A stretch of DNA of 64,000 bases from positions 38,797,178 through 38,861,177 of the forward strand of contig CP141143.1 of the NCBI GenBank assembly GCA_035235625.1. The letters are read 5' to 3'. Below, piece after piece: positions 60,925 through 64,000 of this stretch (position 1 is the first letter of the stretch; every line of letters starts with the position of its first letter). Under the pieces are notes generated by a model. The model saw only the letters and a list, made by a program, of their open reading frames with translations. It was not told where the DNA came from and did not search any database. Both the position numbers and the translations under genes were made by a program. The DNA is from Saururus chinensis (lineage: Eukaryota; Streptophyta; Magnoliopsida; Piperales; Saururaceae).

Positions 60925-62744
60925 TTATGAGGGTCTTACTGAACAAAACCGCCATCTTGTTGATGTAAGTTGTGGGGGTACCTTTTTGCTAAAAAATAAA
61001 TATGAGGCATGGAAACTTTTTGAGGACTTGAGTGAAAATTCTCTTGAGCATGCTGTGTTGAATAGAAATGAGAGTGAATTATCTACCTTGAACAATGCCC
61101 CCTCTAGGGGTGGCTTGCATGAAGTCAAAAACCCATTAGACATATCCTCTAAAGTTGATACTTTGAGTAGGAAGCTGGACCTCCTTATGACTTCAACCCA
61201 TCAGCTCACTCCCTTCACTCAAGATGCATGCACAATATGCCTTAGCCCAGCCCATACTATCATACAGTGTCCCTCTGCATCTCAATTTCCTGAGCTTGTC
61301 CAAGATCATGTGAATGCCACCCAATCCTTCCCTAGGGCTGAGAACAATCCATTTTTAAACACATATAACCCTGGGTGGAGGAATCATCCTAACTTTTCCT
61401 GGAGGGCACAAAACCAAGGGGTTGTTGGCAATTAACCCCCTAGGCAACCATTCCAAGTTCTACCAGCCCCTATCCACCAACCTCAAGTGCAACCTCCGTA
61501 TGTCCAACCCAATAGGAGTCCGAGTTTTGAAGAGAAGGTCTTAATTGCATTACAAGAGATTCAATCTCAATCCCAACTCCTCCACTCTCACACACAATCT
61601 ATAGCAAAGTTAGAAGCCCAAATTGGACAACTAGCTAATGTTATTAACAAGGGAGAGATGGGGACGTTGCCAAGTCAACCCCTACCAAACCCTAAAGGTC
61701 AATTTCAGGTAGAGGGAGCTCCTCCCTCTAATGAACAAGTTAATTCTATAATGACCCTCAGGAGTGGGAGGATTGTTGACAAGAGTGTTGGGGGGACACC
61801 AGTGACAGATGATAGGAGTGAGGAGTTAGAGAGGGCAGCCCCTAATAAACCTCAAGTAGAAGTTAGTGCACCACATGAGAAGGAGTTTGTATCTCCTTCC
61901 CCTTCCTTAGAGCCACAGTCTAAGACCACTTCCGAGGAATCTTATATCCCTAGGGCACCTTTTCCTCAGTGTCTTGATATGGCCCCACCATTTACAAAGA
62001 GCATAGCTAGGACTGATGAGATTCTTGAGACTTTCAAACAAGTCAAAATTAATCTCCCCCTCTTAGAAGCCATTAAGTAAGTCTCTGCTTATGCTAAGTT
62101 CCTCAAATAACTATACACTCAAAAGCGTAAATCCAAGACCTATGTGTCTAAGAAGGTCTTTCTCACTGAGCAAGTTAGCTCTCTTTTGAAGTTTGACACC
62201 CCACCTAAGTATAAGGACCCTAGAGCACCCACTATTTCGTGTGTCATAGGTGATCACTCCATTCATAGAGCCCTCCTTGACCTTGGTGCGAGTGTCAATC
62301 TACTCCCTTACTCGGTGTATGAGCAATTAGGGTTAGGAGAATTGCAGCCTACATCAGTTACCTTGCAGCTAGTTGACCGTTCTGTGCGTAAGCCTCGGGG
62401 AGTCATTGGGGATGTCTTAGTGAAGGTTGACTAATTTTTTTTCCCTGTTGATTTTATTGTCTTAGATATGGAGATTGGTGCCAACTCCATATATCAGATT
62501 CCTATCATTCTAGGTTGCCCTTTTCTTGCCACAGCTAATGCATGCATAAATTGTAAGACGGGGGTAATGGAGATGACTTTTGGGAACATGAAAGTGAAAC
62601 TAAATGCTTTTGATGTGTCTAACATTTGCCTGCAACTTCTAATGTTGAATGTTTTATGGTAGACAATTTTAGATTTGATGCTTATGATAGAGGTCCATCT
62701 TTTGTAGCATCAGCCCCCTCCTCTCTATTTCAAACGGGATAAAA
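60925..62744 (+). pseudogene. Athila-type gag and protease fragment
   Basis: A gag C-terminus runs from about 60927: FYEGLTEQNRHLVDVSCGGT, then KYEAWKLFEDLSENSLEHAV, CTICLSPAHTIIQCPS (a zinc-knuckle-like C..C..H..C) and NPFLNTYNPGWRNHPNFSW, hallmarks of Athila/Tat gag. A helical linker (IALQEIQSQSQLLHSHTQSI) and proline-rich part follow at 61487-62080. The protease is at 62144-62662: RALLDLGASVNLLPYSVYEQ, where D-L-G is usual in this group, and IPIILGCPFLATANACINCK. Stops at 61433, 62078 and 62432 and a frameshift near 62640 break it; the next frame gives VECFMVDNFRFDAYDRGPSF to 62744. RT and integrase are absent. Confidence 0.93.
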
Positions 62745-64000
62745 AATCCCTCTTTTTGTTGTGTTCCCATTTCTCTGTGTTGTGAACCACGGTTGTGCCA
62801 TTGATCTCCGACCATTGGCCTCCTCCCAGACCGGTGACGGCAAGGCCGACGCCTTGGATTGAACCGCTGTCTTCCTGGTCTTTCACCCATTCTTCCGCCC
62901 TTTTCTGGTTCAGACAGAACATTTATTTATTTTTGGTTATTTTTTTGTGCTGAGTTATCGGAGGAGCTTGGCTCACCTCACCTGCTCCATCTCGAGCCGA
63001 CGACGGCAAGGTGTCGAGGTTTGGCCCCACTCGCCTTGATTTGTTCCAATTCGTTTGTTTGGCCGACCTACATAAGAGTATAGTTTTCGATCGTGTCATT
63101 CATTTTCTGCTATCGGATGCCGGACGACATCAAGTCGACGTCCATTTGACTTGCCACAATCTGGCGACTGCCAGGACTTGTCTTCTCCCAGGTCTAGCCC
63201 CCGGCCATGTCAGGCTGTTCGTAGCTTGGCAAGGCGTGTTTGCCGCCCCAATTTAGCGCACTCTCGCCCTACCTAAATCGGGTCTTGGGTCTCTTCAATT
63301 TTCTGATTGGCTGTTCTGCTGCAGTGTTGTTTTGCTGCAGGCACTGCAGATGTCGGCTTTACCCAATAATGGAAAGGGGCCGCCGCTCCCGACATCCTCT
63401 GCACGTCTTCTGCACACACCAGACGTCCCTAAACTTTGGGATACGTCTCTGATTGCTGCTAATGGGCCCCGCTCCAACCCAAGCCAAAGTGTTTAGCTTG
63501 GGATTTTGTGAACTTGGGCTGCAGGTCCAATCAATATGGGCTCTACCCCAGCCCAGTGACGGCTAGGGCTAGCACTTCTGGAGCGAATTTACCTTTGCAC
63601 CCCATATTCTATTACACACAACCCGGAACATACGGGGAAAGAGTTCTCGACTTCAGATCCTTCCAAGCGGAAGTAACACAGTCAGCCATTAAACTCGGCC
63701 CATCGAAGGCTCGACCGATGTCATGTCATATCCTCCACCGTAAGTCGTGCTTAATGCACGATTATCCGTATGATGAATTGGTTGTGAGTAGCGTTTAGAA
63801 ATGGCAGCCTTTGTCAGCCTCTTAAGCTAGGCCTTAGTGCCTGAACGTATGTTTAGGAAATGTCTCCACCACTAGGCAATATGGTCGTTAAAGCCCTCTG
63901 CCACCTTTTGAGGCTTCGATGATGCATAATTATTACCGTTGGATGCAGTCCGCTGTCCATTTTAATGTTTTGTGGCAAACAATGTGTTTTAAACCGTTGG
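62745..64000. other. Unassigned, GC-richer sequence at the right edge
   Basis: Base composition changes from the Athila part and no retroelement motif is visible in any frame. Short ORFs on both strands show no family signature. It could be the start of another repeat whose body lies right of the window. Confidence 0.4.

Overview
This is nuclear DNA from a flowering plant. The evidence is the dense nest of plant LTR retrotransposons (Ty3/gypsy, Ty1/copia, Athila type), plant hAT, MULE, CACTA-type and Micron-like elements, and exons or exon remains of plant genes. The one apparently intact gene, a polyphenol oxidase at 41.6-43.3 kb, prefers G/C-ending codons on an AT-rich background, as many monocot genes do. 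The species cannot be named from the sequence. No bacterial-style operon, CRISPR array, rRNA or tRNA gene was recognised.

Layout. 1-12659: a degraded gypsy element (gypsy-1). Its gag is interrupted by a giant LTR (which carries another LTR, 'LTR-A') and by a solo LTR-A. Its RNase H region is interrupted by an Athila-like solo LTR. 12660-14867: a segment present again at 59013-60870; the second copy retains the empty sites of two insertions found in the first. 14.8-22.2 kb: one conserved-looking exon, two hAT MITEs (one inside the duplicated segment) and a 1.2 kb foldback element, otherwise AT-rich DNA. 22191-40480: one copia element on the minus strand with both LTRs, split by a complete gypsy element (gypsy-2, 23742-29049) and by a giant solo LTR (30279-36259) that itself holds an Athila-like solo LTR. 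40887-41470: a non-autonomous MULE. 41559-43260: polyphenol oxidase. 45.2-45.8 and 57.4-57.7 kb: microsatellite-embedded Micron-like elements. 47.2-56.2 kb: remains of three unrelated plant genes (NADH-glutamate synthase, a HER2-like zinc alcohol dehydrogenase, a TOM2A-like tetraspanin) around a third gypsy element (50074-~55415). 57.8-59.3 kb: a decayed plant transposase (Transposase_24 type). 60.9-62.7 kb: an Athila-type gag-protease fragment. 62.7-64 kb: unassigned.

Apart from polyphenol oxidase, which would oxidise phenols to quinones, nothing here looks like a working pathway. The value of the window is as a record of events. Target-site duplications fix the order of nested insertions, paired empty and filled sites date insertions relative to a duplication, and a cluster of gene fragments may mark gene capture by a transposon. 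All matches were made by eye from translated motifs and repeated strings; no database search was run.
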